From assembly GCA_937876225.1 (NCBI GenBank), contig CALFIC010000006.1, positions 1 to 12,786 on the forward strand: DNA of 12,786 bases, in the 5' to 3' direction. Positions 1 to 7,251 of this stretch are shown here, piece after piece. The notes beneath the pieces were generated by a model that saw nothing but the letters and a program-made list of their open reading frames with translations, did no database searches and was not told the DNA's origin. Within the stretch, counting starts at the first letter, position 1. Each line of letters begins with the position of its first letter. Origin of the DNA: an uncultured Chloroflexota bacterium. Lineage in GTDB: Bacteria; Chloroflexota; Chloroflexia; Chloroflexales; Roseiflexaceae. The translations under genes were made by a program, and so were the position numbers.

Positions 1-228
1 CACCCCACGACCACGTACCGCAGCGGCCTCGATGGGCCAAAACGGGAGATTACTCTCGCGCCGCACCAGATCACCTTCCATGCCGTCGGGACTGCCCACA
101 TAGGCCAATCGTGGCTTATTTGGGTGGCTTGCGAGGGCTGCGGCGACTGCCAAAGAGGGATAAACGTGGCCCCCCGTCCCGCCGCCAGAAAGGAGCAAGA
201 GCGGCGATGAGTGTGCGGAATTTTTCAT
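1..228 (-). CDS. murG: MurG, lipid II synthase (N-terminal 76 residues, cut by window edge)
   Basis: MurG is the membrane-associated glycosyltransferase that adds GlcNAc from UDP-GlcNAc to lipid I to make lipid II. Only residues 1-76 are in the window and the frame is still open at base 1. The N-terminus reads MKNSAHSSPLLLLSGGGTGG and continues HVYPSLAVAAAL: the glycine-rich GGGTGGH loop (residues 15-21) is the family signature of the N-terminal Rossmann domain. The start is the ATG at 226-228. A GAGG Shine-Dalgarno sequence lies 7 nt upstream, inside the ftsW frame. The gene begins inside ftsW in a different frame, so the two overlap by 113 nt. It is the last gene of the cluster visible here. 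The identity is secure; the rest of the protein cannot be checked. Confidence 0.95.
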   Translation of the reverse strand, partial: MKNSAHSSPLLLLSGGGTGGHVYPSLAVAAALASHPNKPRLAYVGSPDGMEGDLVRRESNLPFWPIEAAAVRGRGV

Positions 229-1396
229 ATGCTAACCTCAAAACCCCCGGACGCGCGTCGTCCGCAAGGGTATATTTCGAAATATTCAACAAAATCCCAG
301 CCGAAACCATACTAATCATCAGCGAGGTACCGCCGTAGCTCAAAAACGGCAAGGTAATCCCCGTAAATGGTGCCAACGACGTAACCACCGCCAAATTAAT
401 GATAGCTTGCACGACCAACCACAACGTAATCCCCGTCGCCAACAATGCCCCAAAGGTATTGGGGGCACTACTTGCGATTTTGAAGCCCCGATACGCCACA
501 AAAACAAAACAGCCGACCACGAACAATGTCCCAATCAGGCCCATTTCTTCACCGATAATCGCCAAAATCGTATCAGTATAGGATTGGGGCAACCACAGAT
601 ACTTTTGGCGTGATTGTCCCAAACCCACCCCAAAAATCCCCCCTGACGCCAAGGCATACAAGGCATGCAAGGGCTGGAATCCGGCACCACTATAGTAGGC
701 AAAGGGATCGAGCCAGGCATTGATACGATCCAAGCGGTAGGCCGCGACATTGATACCAATCAGAAACGATACCAGTCCCAACAATCCTGCACAAAACAAA
801 TGGAATAAACTCGCCCCGGCCACAAAGTAAATCAACGCTGATACGGCGACAATAATCGTGGCCGAACCGAGGTCTTTACCGACCATCACCAACGCTGTGA
901 CGAGCCCTACAATTACCCCAAATGGAATGGTACCGTAGAGTAGATTCGTCAAGCGCGTGCCACGCCGTGACAACCAACTCGCCAAATAAATAATCAAGGT
1001 TAATTTGACGAATTCCGAGGGTTGCACACTAAAAAAACCAAGCCGAATCCAGCTTCGCGAGCCATTGACTTCGGTGATTGAGCGTGGCAATATGAACCCC
1101 GTCACAAACAACAAAATCAGTGATACGACAAACAAGCGTAACGCATTATTGCGCCACCAACGGTAATTGGTACGCTGTGCTACCAGCAATCCAAGCGTCC
1201 CCACCACTGCCGCAAACAATTGGCGTAATAAATAGTGTAGGCCATCATTGTAATAGACAAAGCCTTCGACAAACGACGCACTATAGACCATCACCAAGCC
1301 AAACGGCACCATGATGCCAATACATACCAGCAACTGATAGTCTGGTTTGTGTTTGGTACGATCGCTTAGGCTAATACTACCAGTGGTGTCGCTCAT
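116..1396 (-). CDS. ftsW: FtsW, SEDS-family septal peptidoglycan polymerase
   Basis: FtsW is the polytopic SEDS glycosyltransferase that polymerises lipid II at the septum together with a class B PBP. The product is 426 residues with about ten hydrophobic segments. Family landmarks are visible: NGSRSWIRLG with QPSEFVKL (about 111-132), the loop carrying PQSYTDTILAIIGEE (about 270-284) with the presumed catalytic Asp at 275, and LPFLSYGGTSLM (349-360). The start ATG at 1396 is preceded by AGGGG and lies 13 nt after the rhomboid stop codon. The last membrane helix ends near residue 375. It is followed by a cytoplasmic tail of about 50 residues rich in Arg, Lys and Pro. The final 37 codons of that tail are read out of frame through the start of murG, ending at a TAA at 116-118. 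FtsW is preferred over the elongation homologue RodA because of the dcw context. Confidence 0.95.
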   Translation of the reverse strand: MSDTTGSISLSDRTKHKPDYQLLVCIGIMVPFGLVMVYSASFVEGFVYYNDGLHYLLRQLFAAVVGTLGLLVAQRTNYRWWRNNALRLFVVSLILLFVTGFILPRSITEVNGSRSWIRLGFFSVQPSEFVKLTLIIYLASWLSRRGTRLTNLLYGTIPFGVIVGLVTALVMVGKDLGSATIIVAVSALIYFVAGASLFHLFCAGLLGLVSFLIGINVAAYRLDRINAWLDPFAYYSGAGFQPLHALYALASGGIFGVGLGQSRQKYLWLPQSYTDTILAIIGEEMGLIGTLFVVGCFVFVAYRGFKIASSAPNTFGALLATGITLWLVVQAIINLAVVTSLAPFTGITLPFLSYGGTSLMISMVSAGILLNISKYTLADDARPGVLRLAYEKFRTLIAALAPFWRRDGGPRLSLFGSRRSPRKPPK

Positions 1397-1409
1397 CGCC
1401 GTTTATCCC

Positions 1410-2171
1410 CTAACCCAAATCGACTGCAGGCATAGCCACCATCACTACCACAATTGTCACGATGGCTACAGCGAGCACACCGTACCAGCCCCAGGTGCGG
1501 CCTTGGCGAATCCGAATTGGGCCGGTGTCGTGTTCAATCGTTACTAACAACGGCATCAAACAAAACCCACACAACAGCCCGCCAATCAGCCCACCAATAT
1601 GCGCCATGTTGTCGATATTGGGCACCGAGAAGCCGATGCCGATGTTGGCAATCGCCGTAAACCCCACACTTCCCAGCATTTGTGTGGCACGCTCACCAAA
1701 GACCGCCCGATTTTGCCAAATAAACACGATTTCGGCACCAATCAGCGCAAAAATCGCTCCTGAGGCCCCTACCGCAGGGTGCGGTGAAAAGACATACGAG
1801 GCCACACCGCCGAGCAAGCCACCGACAAAATAAATCCCGAGGAAGCGTTGTGAACCAGCAATTCGTTCAATTTCGCTTCCAAATGAGGTCAAGGCTATCG
1901 TATTGAACAACAAATGCAATAAGCCTCCATGCAAAAACATCATGGTAAAAAAACGATAATATTGATCACCGGCGGCAATAGCGATGTTGTCTTTGGCACC
2001 CCACATCAGCAATAAATTACTCAGCGAAATCCCAAACAATCGGAATCCCACCAAATCAGCCAAGGCCGGAATCGCAAATATCACAATATTGGCAAGGGCA
2101 ATCACTCGCACTGCCGGCGTACTATTGCCCCACAACCGTTGCATCCCACTCATGATTGGTGATTGACTCAT
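1410..2171 (-). CDS. Rhomboid-family intramembrane serine protease
   Basis: The product is a 253-residue multi-spanning membrane protein of the rhomboid family, which cleaves transmembrane substrates within the bilayer. The catalytic serine lies in GASGAIF (Ser137). The catalytic histidine lies in NMAHIGGLIGG (His191), with the usual G-xxx-G helix packing. The His/Asn pair of helix 2 is present in HGGLLHLLFN (His86, Asn90). A seventh hydrophobic segment (about 218-240) makes a 6+1 layout. The start is the ATG at 2169-2171, which overlaps the murD stop as ATGA. A strong GGAGGAG site lies 5 nt before it, so the longer upstream open frame is not used. The gene is translationally coupled to murD and sits 13 nt before ftsW. 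Rhomboids are not a standard part of dcw clusters. Protease activity is well supported by the residues; the substrate is unknown, and a divisome or wall protein is only an inference from context. Confidence 0.93.
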   Translation of the reverse strand: MSQSPIMSGMQRLWGNSTPAVRVIALANIVIFAIPALADLVGFRLFGISLSNLLLMWGAKDNIAIAAGDQYYRFFTMMFLHGGLLHLLFNTIALTSFGSEIERIAGSQRFLGIYFVGGLLGGVASYVFSPHPAVGASGAIFALIGAEIVFIWQNRAVFGERATQMLGSVGFTAIANIGIGFSVPNIDNMAHIGGLIGGLLCGFCLMPLLVTIEHDTGPIRIRQGRTWGWYGVLAVAIVTIVVVMVAMPAVDLG

Positions 2172-3568
2172 ATCGACTCCTCCGTACCGAGGCGTGCCAC
2201 CACGGCCCGGAATTCTTCGCCACGATGAAATTCGTTGCGAAACATACCAAAACTCGCACACCCCGGTGACAACAAAATCGTTGCCGGCTGCGGTGCTACC
2301 CGCTGTGCCGCCGCTACCGCACCGGCCAACGAATCAAAGCTCCCTACAATTTTGTCTGCCACGTCGGCATCTTCCAACGCACGCTGCAAGGCAGGGGTAG
2401 CCGTACCGTCGAGCAACACAATTTTCTGCGCATGCCGGGCGGCGACTTGTGCCAACTCAGTAAAAGCGAGCTTTTTGTCGGCCCCACCGGCAATCCAGAT
2501 AATTGGCTTGGGCATACATTCGAGGGCGACCATCGCCGCATCGGGCATGGTAGCAGCTGTGTCATTCACAAATGTATGGCCGTTGATGGTGGCGACGCGC
2601 TCTTGGCGATGTTCGACCCCTTCAAATCGCCGTAGTGCGGGAGCAATCAAATCGACTGGCATGCCCACTTGGAGCACGAGCGCCACTGCCATGGCCACAT
2701 TAGCGCGGCTATGTAGCCCCGCCAACTGCACATCGCTGGCCTGTGCGACTATCTGTGCGCCCGTGGCAGTTTCTACATACAGCGTATCATCTTGCCACCA
2801 CGTATCACCATGGTGAGGATGTGCTGGTTGGCTGATACCACTCCAGTAGATGTGTGCCGGCATAGTCAGCGCCATTTCCTGCAATACCGGGTCTGTGGCA
2901 TGCAACACCAACGTACCATCAGGCTGTTGATGGCGGCCAATAGCGGCTTTGGCGGCGATATAACTCGCCATGTCACCATAGCGATCGAGGTGATCGGGAT
3001 GGATGTTGGTAATCGCCGCATACGCTGGGCTAAGGCCGGCGGCATCAAGCCCTTCGAGCACAAACGACGACAACTCGAGTACCACTGGCGTCGTCGGCGT
3101 GATATGCGCTAGTTGTGCTAATGCCGAAATGCGCATATTGCCGGCGAGCACCGTGTCTGGGCGCCATGCAGTAAGCAAAAAAGCAGTGAGGGTGGCGGTG
3201 GTTGTTTTGCCTTTGGTACCAGTAATCCCAATGATAGGGGCAGGACACAAGCGAAAAAAGAGCGTCATTTCCATTTCGATATGGGCACCCGCCGCCCGTG
3301 CCAGCGCCAAAAAGGGCGACGTAGCCGGTACCGCAGGATTTTGCACCACAATATCGCAGTTTTGGAAGTCTGCGGGGCGATGTTCGCCCAACACAAAGGT
3401 AATCGGCAAATCGGCCAGGGCAGTGAGTGAATCAGCGAGTAGTTCTGGATTGCGCAAGTCGGTGACCACCACATCAGCCCCAGCTTCAGCACAAAAACGG
3501 GCCACACCGAGTCCACCACCATGCACACCTAACCCCATTACCACGATTTTTTTGCCGCGTAATTCCAT
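2168..3568 (-). CDS. murD: MurD, UDP-MurNAc-L-alanine:D-glutamate ligase
   Basis: MurD is the cytoplasmic ATP-dependent ligase that adds D-glutamate to UDP-MurNAc-L-Ala. At 466 residues it is slightly longer than many homologues. The N-terminal domain starts with a Rossmann-like MGLGVHGGGLGVARF. The ATP loop is GITGTKGKTTT (114-124). The central-domain signature is ITNIHPDHLDRYGDM (about 186-200). A C-terminal region carries FVNDTAATMPDAA (about 333-345). In well-studied MurD enzymes this last motif usually reads NDSKATN; here the Lys is replaced by Ala. The start ATG at 3568 has GAGG upstream and lies 15 nt after the mraY copy 2 stop. The stop codon overlaps the rhomboid start (ATGA). MurD is preferred over MurC or MurE because of the N-terminal motif and cluster position. 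Confidence 0.95.
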   Translation of the reverse strand: MELRGKKIVVMGLGVHGGGLGVARFCAEAGADVVVTDLRNPELLADSLTALADLPITFVLGEHRPADFQNCDIVVQNPAVPATSPFLALARAAGAHIEMEMTLFFRLCPAPIIGITGTKGKTTTATLTAFLLTAWRPDTVLAGNMRISALAQLAHITPTTPVVLELSSFVLEGLDAAGLSPAYAAITNIHPDHLDRYGDMASYIAAKAAIGRHQQPDGTLVLHATDPVLQEMALTMPAHIYWSGISQPAHPHHGDTWWQDDTLYVETATGAQIVAQASDVQLAGLHSRANVAMAVALVLQVGMPVDLIAPALRRFEGVEHRQERVATINGHTFVNDTAATMPDAAMVALECMPKPIIWIAGGADKKLAFTELAQVAARHAQKIVLLDGTATPALQRALEDADVADKIVGSFDSLAGAVAAAQRVAPQPATILLSPGCASFGMFRNEFHRGEEFRAVVARLGTEESI

Positions 3569-3583
3569 CGCCTACCTCTTCAT

Positions 3584-4678
3584 TTAGTGCTCTGGCTCAG
3601 TAATACTCGGCTTGGATGCGGGGATCTGCGCGGTATGTGGTTGCTGGAATGACAACGCTAACGAAACCCCAATCAACGTCGCCACCATGGTAATCAACAC
3701 AAATCGCTGGGTAATTTGGGTTTCGCTCCAACCACCTAATTCAAAATGGTGATGGAGTGGCGCCATCCGAAAGACGCGCACTGGCGTCCCCGTGCGCCAG
3801 CGACTAAATTTGTAGTAGCCTTTTTGGATGGCCGAGGATAACGCCTCGCCCACAAATACCACCCCGATTAACGGCAAAAGCAGCCATTGTTGTGATTGCA
3901 AGGCAATCACCGCCAGGACGGCACCGAGGGCCATCGACCCCAAATCACCCATAAATACTTGGGCAGGATGGGCGTTGTACCAAAGAAATGCGACACACGC
4001 ACCGACCAAGGTAAAGCTCAGGGTCATCAGGTTAGTGAATTCACCACTGAGGAAGGTAATCACGCCGTAAGCACTAAAGGCCACCGCCAGATTCCAGCCA
4101 GCCAAGCCATCGAGACCATCGGTCAAGTTGACGGCATTGCTGGTCGCCACAATGATAAATGCGGCCACCGGAAAGAACCAAAAGCCGATGTCGTAGCTGC
4201 CTACAAATGGGATACGAACTAACCCAGAATTGGCCAACCCAAACGGCTGTGGCAGATAGAGTGCAAGGCTAATCCCCAACGCCAACACAATCTGGAAAAT
4301 CAATTTCACACGCTCGCTAAAGCCATATTGTTCTTTGGCCGAGCGCTCAAGCGACAGATAATCATCTACGGCACCGAGTAAGCCAAACAAAATCAAGGTA
4401 ACTAACGGCACCACCATTGACCAGCGATCGACCAAATTAAAGGCCATCGTCAGCACAATCACCGGCGCAATAATCATCAAACCGCCCATCGTCAACGTAC
4501 CAGTTTTGACCAAATGACTTTGCGGTCCGTCGACACGCACGCGCTTGCCAATCCGATAGCGCCGGAGCACTTTGAGCCAATAGCGCCCGAAAATTAATGT
4601 CACCACAAAGGCGCCCGCAGCCAACAACAAGGCGCGTGACATGTCAAGCACTAATAATGATCGTAATGCGTCTTGCAC
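3584..4678 (-). CDS. mraY: MraY copy 2, phospho-MurNAc-pentapeptide transferase (canonical-looking copy)
   Basis: MraY is the integral membrane enzyme that transfers phospho-MurNAc-pentapeptide from UDP to undecaprenyl phosphate, giving lipid I. This copy keeps the family motifs: HLVKTGTLTMGG (Lys58), LGAVDDY (Asp105, Asp106), GFSERVKL (Lys125), ATSNAVNLTDGLDGL (about 178-192), FMGDLGS (Asp245) and MAPLHHHFELGGW (His309-311, Glu313). I place the start at a GTG (4676-4678), with AGGGG 6 nt upstream. The resulting N-terminus VQDALRSLL aligns with MEETLRALL of copy 1. A longer frame from ATG 4756 would add 26 residues that have no counterpart in copy 1. The chosen product is 364 residues and ends in a hydrophilic Pro/Thr tail of about 20 residues that copy 1 lacks. 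A 90-nt gap separates it from copy 1, whereas most other junctions in the cluster are only a few nt. It is likely to be the housekeeping enzyme. Confidence 0.93.
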   Translation of the reverse strand: MQDALRSLLVLDMSRALLLAAGAFVVTLIFGRYWLKVLRRYRIGKRVRVDGPQSHLVKTGTLTMGGLMIIAPVIVLTMAFNLVDRWSMVVPLVTLILFGLLGAVDDYLSLERSAKEQYGFSERVKLIFQIVLALGISLALYLPQPFGLANSGLVRIPFVGSYDIGFWFFPVAAFIIVATSNAVNLTDGLDGLAGWNLAVAFSAYGVITFLSGEFTNLMTLSFTLVGACVAFLWYNAHPAQVFMGDLGSMALGAVLAVIALQSQQWLLLPLIGVVFVGEALSSAIQKGYYKFSRWRTGTPVRVFRMAPLHHHFELGGWSETQITQRFVLITMVATLIGVSLALSFQQPHTAQIPASKPSITEPEH

Positions 4679-4724
4679 CGTCGTCCCCTTTTCGATGGTG
4701 TATATCTGAATCAATGACCACCAA

Positions 4725-4739
4725 CGATGGATTCCATCG
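4725..4739. repeat. Perfect 15-bp dyad between the two mraY genes
   Basis: CGATGGA-T-TCCATCG forms two perfect 7-bp arms around one central base, in the 90-nt gap between the mraY copies (4679-4768). It begins 47 nt upstream of the GTG start of copy 2. The size and symmetry would suit a dimeric repressor or a short hairpin. I see no convincing sigma-70 promoter in the gap and no U-tract, so its role is open. Confidence 0.4.
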
Positions 4740-4768
4740 CTGTCCCCTGTGAACATTGTCCAGCACAG

Positions 4769-5800
4769 TTAATTCCACAAAGACAATGAAATCGCCAACA
4801 ACGCACTAGCCATATTAATGACCACAAAGCGCTGCGTAATCTGCGGATTACTCCACCCGTTGATGCGCAAATGATGATGGAGCGGCGCCATTTTGAATAA
4901 GCGCACCCCCGTCCCGGTTCGCCAACGCGTATATTTATAGTAACCGATTTGTAGCAGCGACGATAAACCCTCAGCCACAAACACGATCCCGACCACGGGG
5001 AGCAACAACCATTGTTGCGATTGCAATGCAATAATTGCGAGTACCCCGCCCAGCGCCATCGACCCGAGATCCCCCATGATGACGGTGGCAGGATGGGCGT
5101 TGTACCAGAGATACCCCGCACATGCACCCACCAATGTCAGACACAATGCCATCAGATTGGTGAATTGCCCACTCATAAAGGCAATCACCCCATACGCAAA
5201 AAACGTCACTAACAATGTCCAACCGGACAAGCCATCGACGCCATCGGTAATGTTGACAGCGTTGACCGTAGTCCAAATAATCGCAGCGGCCACCGGAATA
5301 AACCACAACCCAAAATCAATCCGCCCAATGAACGGAATCCAGGTCAACCCTGAATGCTGTAGTCCATACGGCGCCGGTAAATACAAAATCAAACTAGCCA
5401 CCAAGGCAATTACCCATTGGGCGATCCCTTTGACCCGCTCACCCAAACCATATGATGCCGAATGCACGGTATCGAGTGAATAATAATCGTCAATACCACC
5501 CAAAATTGCATAACTCAGCATTACCCCGAGTGGCAGCAACATTGACCAACGATCAATCAGATTAAACATGATGGTCAGCAAAATCACTGGCACCACCATC
5601 ATCACCCCACCCATGGTAATTTGGCCATAGGCCACCATGGTGTCACTACCTTCGTTGCGCGCTCGCTTGCGGATGTTGTGCGTACGCAAAAACCCAATCC
5701 ACCAGCGCCCACTCAGCAACACCAATACCGCTGCAGCTGTTGCAAGCAACAGTCCGCGGTCAATATTTCGGATTAACAGGGCGCGTAGTGTTTCTTCCAT
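4769..5800 (-). CDS. MraY copy 1, divergent MraY paralogue
   Basis: This is a full-length 343-residue polytopic member of the MraY family of polyprenyl-phosphate glycophosphotransferases. By eye it matches copy 2 over its whole length at more than half of positions. Retained: GGIDDYYSL (Asp104, Asp105), GERVKG (Lys124), NAVNITDGVDGL (about 180-191), IMGDLGS (Asp244) and the His triplet in MAPLHHH (308-310). Altered: the conserved Lys of the K-x-GT-x-TMGG motif is Ala57 (MVAYGQITMGG), and the Glu after the His triplet is Arg312 (HHHLRINGW). I choose the ATG at 5800, 2 nt past the murF stop, because the AGGG site is 9 nt upstream; the alternative GTG at 5806 is too close to that site. The catalytic core suggests an active transferase. 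The changed residues suggest a different nucleotide-sugar substrate, an altered affinity, or a regulatory paralogue; none of these is proven. Confidence 0.9.
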   Translation of the reverse strand: MEETLRALLIRNIDRGLLLATAAAVLVLLSGRWWIGFLRTHNIRKRARNEGSDTMVAYGQITMGGVMMVVPVILLTIMFNLIDRWSMLLPLGVMLSYAILGGIDDYYSLDTVHSASYGLGERVKGIAQWVIALVASLILYLPAPYGLQHSGLTWIPFIGRIDFGLWFIPVAAAIIWTTVNAVNITDGVDGLSGWTLLVTFFAYGVIAFMSGQFTNLMALCLTLVGACAGYLWYNAHPATVIMGDLGSMALGGVLAIIALQSQQWLLLPVVGIVFVAEGLSSLLQIGYYKYTRWRTGTGVRLFKMAPLHHHLRINGWSNPQITQRFVVINMASALLAISLSLWN

Positions 5801-5802
5801 GA

Positions 5803-7251
5803 TCACGATCCCTTTGATGCTGACGCGCCATCGGCACGCAAATCTGCCACTATCTGTTCCATCGCCATGGCACGTGACCCTTTAATCAGCACACAATCAC
5901 CGGGGTGAATTTGCGCCCGTACGACCGCAATCGCAGATTGCGCATCAGGCGCGGTATAAACCGCCATCATGCCAGATTGGCGAGCCCCCTCGGCAATCCA
6001 ACACCCACGGGAACCGACAGCAATCAGCACATCAGCGACTCCTGCCACCCATTGACCAACCTCAGTGTGGGCGGCTTCTTCGATGTGCCCTAATTCGCGC
6101 ATATCACCGAGCACTGCCATCCGCCGTGATTGTACCGTCCCCAACAATTCGATTGCTGCCCGCATTGATGTCGGAGCAGCGTTATAGGTATCATCAATGA
6201 TTTGCGTATCATTGACTCCATCATAAAGCACAAACCGTAGTTGAGTAATATTGTTGATTGCCGTACGCATCGTCGCCCACGGAATCCCGATCGTTATACC
6301 CACCGCAATCCCGGCCAACAAATTGCGGACTTGATGCAAGCCGGGGGCATGCAGGTGCACGACGTCGTCGATACCAGGCGCCAATACCCGAAACTGCGTC
6401 CCAGACAATCCCTGCGGCACAATATCAACTGCCCGCACATCTGCATCAGCATGTAGTCCATACCGTACTACTCGTGCGGTAGTGAGCGCTGCCATTGCCA
6501 CAACTCGTTCGTCATCGGCATTCAAAATCGCCACACCGCTACTAGGCAATGCCTGAATCAATTCGGCTTTGGCCGCGGCAATCCGTTCGATACTGCCCAT
6601 TCGTTCGAGGTGCGATGGGCCAACCGCCGTCACAACCCCAATATTGGGTTGGGCAATATGCGCAAGCAAAGCAATTTCACCAGCAGTATACATTCCCATC
6701 TCAAAAACCGCTGCCTGATGCGTATCGTCCATTTGCAACGCCACCAATGGCAACGTCAATTCACTGTTATAGCTACGAGGAGATTTGAGCGTAGGCAGAT
6801 GCGCACTTACCAACGCCGCCACCACTTCTTTGGTCGATGTTTTGCCCACACTACCCGTAATCCCCACCACCCAAGCGGGGTCAAACCGCCGGCGATGCCA
6901 GGCTGCAAGCTGTTGCAACGCCATCAGCGGATCAGGTACCCCAATCAACAATAGACCCTGCCATTCTGCGGGAATAGCCTGCCCAATCACCACGAGTGTC
7001 CAGCCGTGCTGGCTCGCTAATGCGGCCCCTTTGGCTGAAGCAACGAACGCGACCACTGCACCGGCCGTGGCGGCAGCAGCTACATAGTCATGTCCATCGA
7101 CTGTTTCGCCCACAAGGGCAACAAACAGCGCTCCCGGCACCACCAAGCGCGAATCAATCGCTACATCACTGATGTCGAGGTGCGGCACTACTGTTGCATC
7201 ATAATGATGATCAGGTGCAAGGCCGTGCAAAATGTCAATTAATTGTAGCAC
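5803..7251 (-). CDS. murF: MurF, UDP-MurNAc-tripeptide:D-Ala-D-Ala ligase
   Basis: MurF adds the D-Ala-D-Ala dipeptide to the UDP-MurNAc-tripeptide in the cytoplasm, using ATP, to complete the pentapeptide used by MraY. The 482-residue product has the three Mur ligase domains. The N-terminal part includes AIDSR (31-35). The ATP loop is GITGSVGKTSTKE (130-142). Next come FEMGM (183-187) and VGPSHLERMGS (210-220), and the C-terminal domain has IIDDTYNAAPTSM (351-363) and VLGDMRELG (380-388). The DxYNAxP motif points to MurF rather than MurE. The start is a GTG at 7249-7251, immediately after the ftsI TAA, with GGAGG 4 nt upstream. The stop TGA at 5803-5805 lies 2 nt before the mraY copy 1 ATG, so the two are probably translationally coupled. 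No murE lies between ftsI and murF. Confidence 0.96.
   Translation of the reverse strand: MLQLIDILHGLAPDHHYDATVVPHLDISDVAIDSRLVVPGALFVALVGETVDGHDYVAAAATAGAVVAFVASAKGAALASQHGWTLVVIGQAIPAEWQGLLLIGVPDPLMALQQLAAWHRRRFDPAWVVGITGSVGKTSTKEVVAALVSAHLPTLKSPRSYNSELTLPLVALQMDDTHQAAVFEMGMYTAGEIALLAHIAQPNIGVVTAVGPSHLERMGSIERIAAAKAELIQALPSSGVAILNADDERVVAMAALTTARVVRYGLHADADVRAVDIVPQGLSGTQFRVLAPGIDDVVHLHAPGLHQVRNLLAGIAVGITIGIPWATMRTAINNITQLRFVLYDGVNDTQIIDDTYNAAPTSMRAAIELLGTVQSRRMAVLGDMRELGHIEEAAHTEVGQWVAGVADVLIAVGSRGCWIAEGARQSGMMAVYTAPDAQSAIAVVRAQIHPGDCVLIKGSRAMAMEQIVADLRADGASASKGS

Noticed and set aside
2172..2261. A 30-residue N-terminal extension of the rhomboid from ATG 2261.
   Set aside because: It would lie entirely inside murD. 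The ATG at 2171 has a strong GGAGGAG site and an ATGA overlap with the murD stop.
2235..3587. Long plus-strand open frames opposite murD (for example 2235-2816 and 3003-3587).
   Set aside because: They are antisense shadows of a well-supported gene, with low-complexity or unrecognisable products and no ribosome-binding sites.
4679..4756. A longer mraY copy 2 start at ATG 4756, adding 26 residues.
   Set aside because: The extra residues have no counterpart in copy 1. The GTG at 4678 has a better ribosome-binding site and gives an N-terminus that aligns with copy 1.
4711..5306. Minus-strand open frames inside mraY copy 1 in other frames.
   Set aside because: The mraY frame explains this DNA fully with conserved motifs; the alternatives are Trp/Arg/Cys-rich shadow products.
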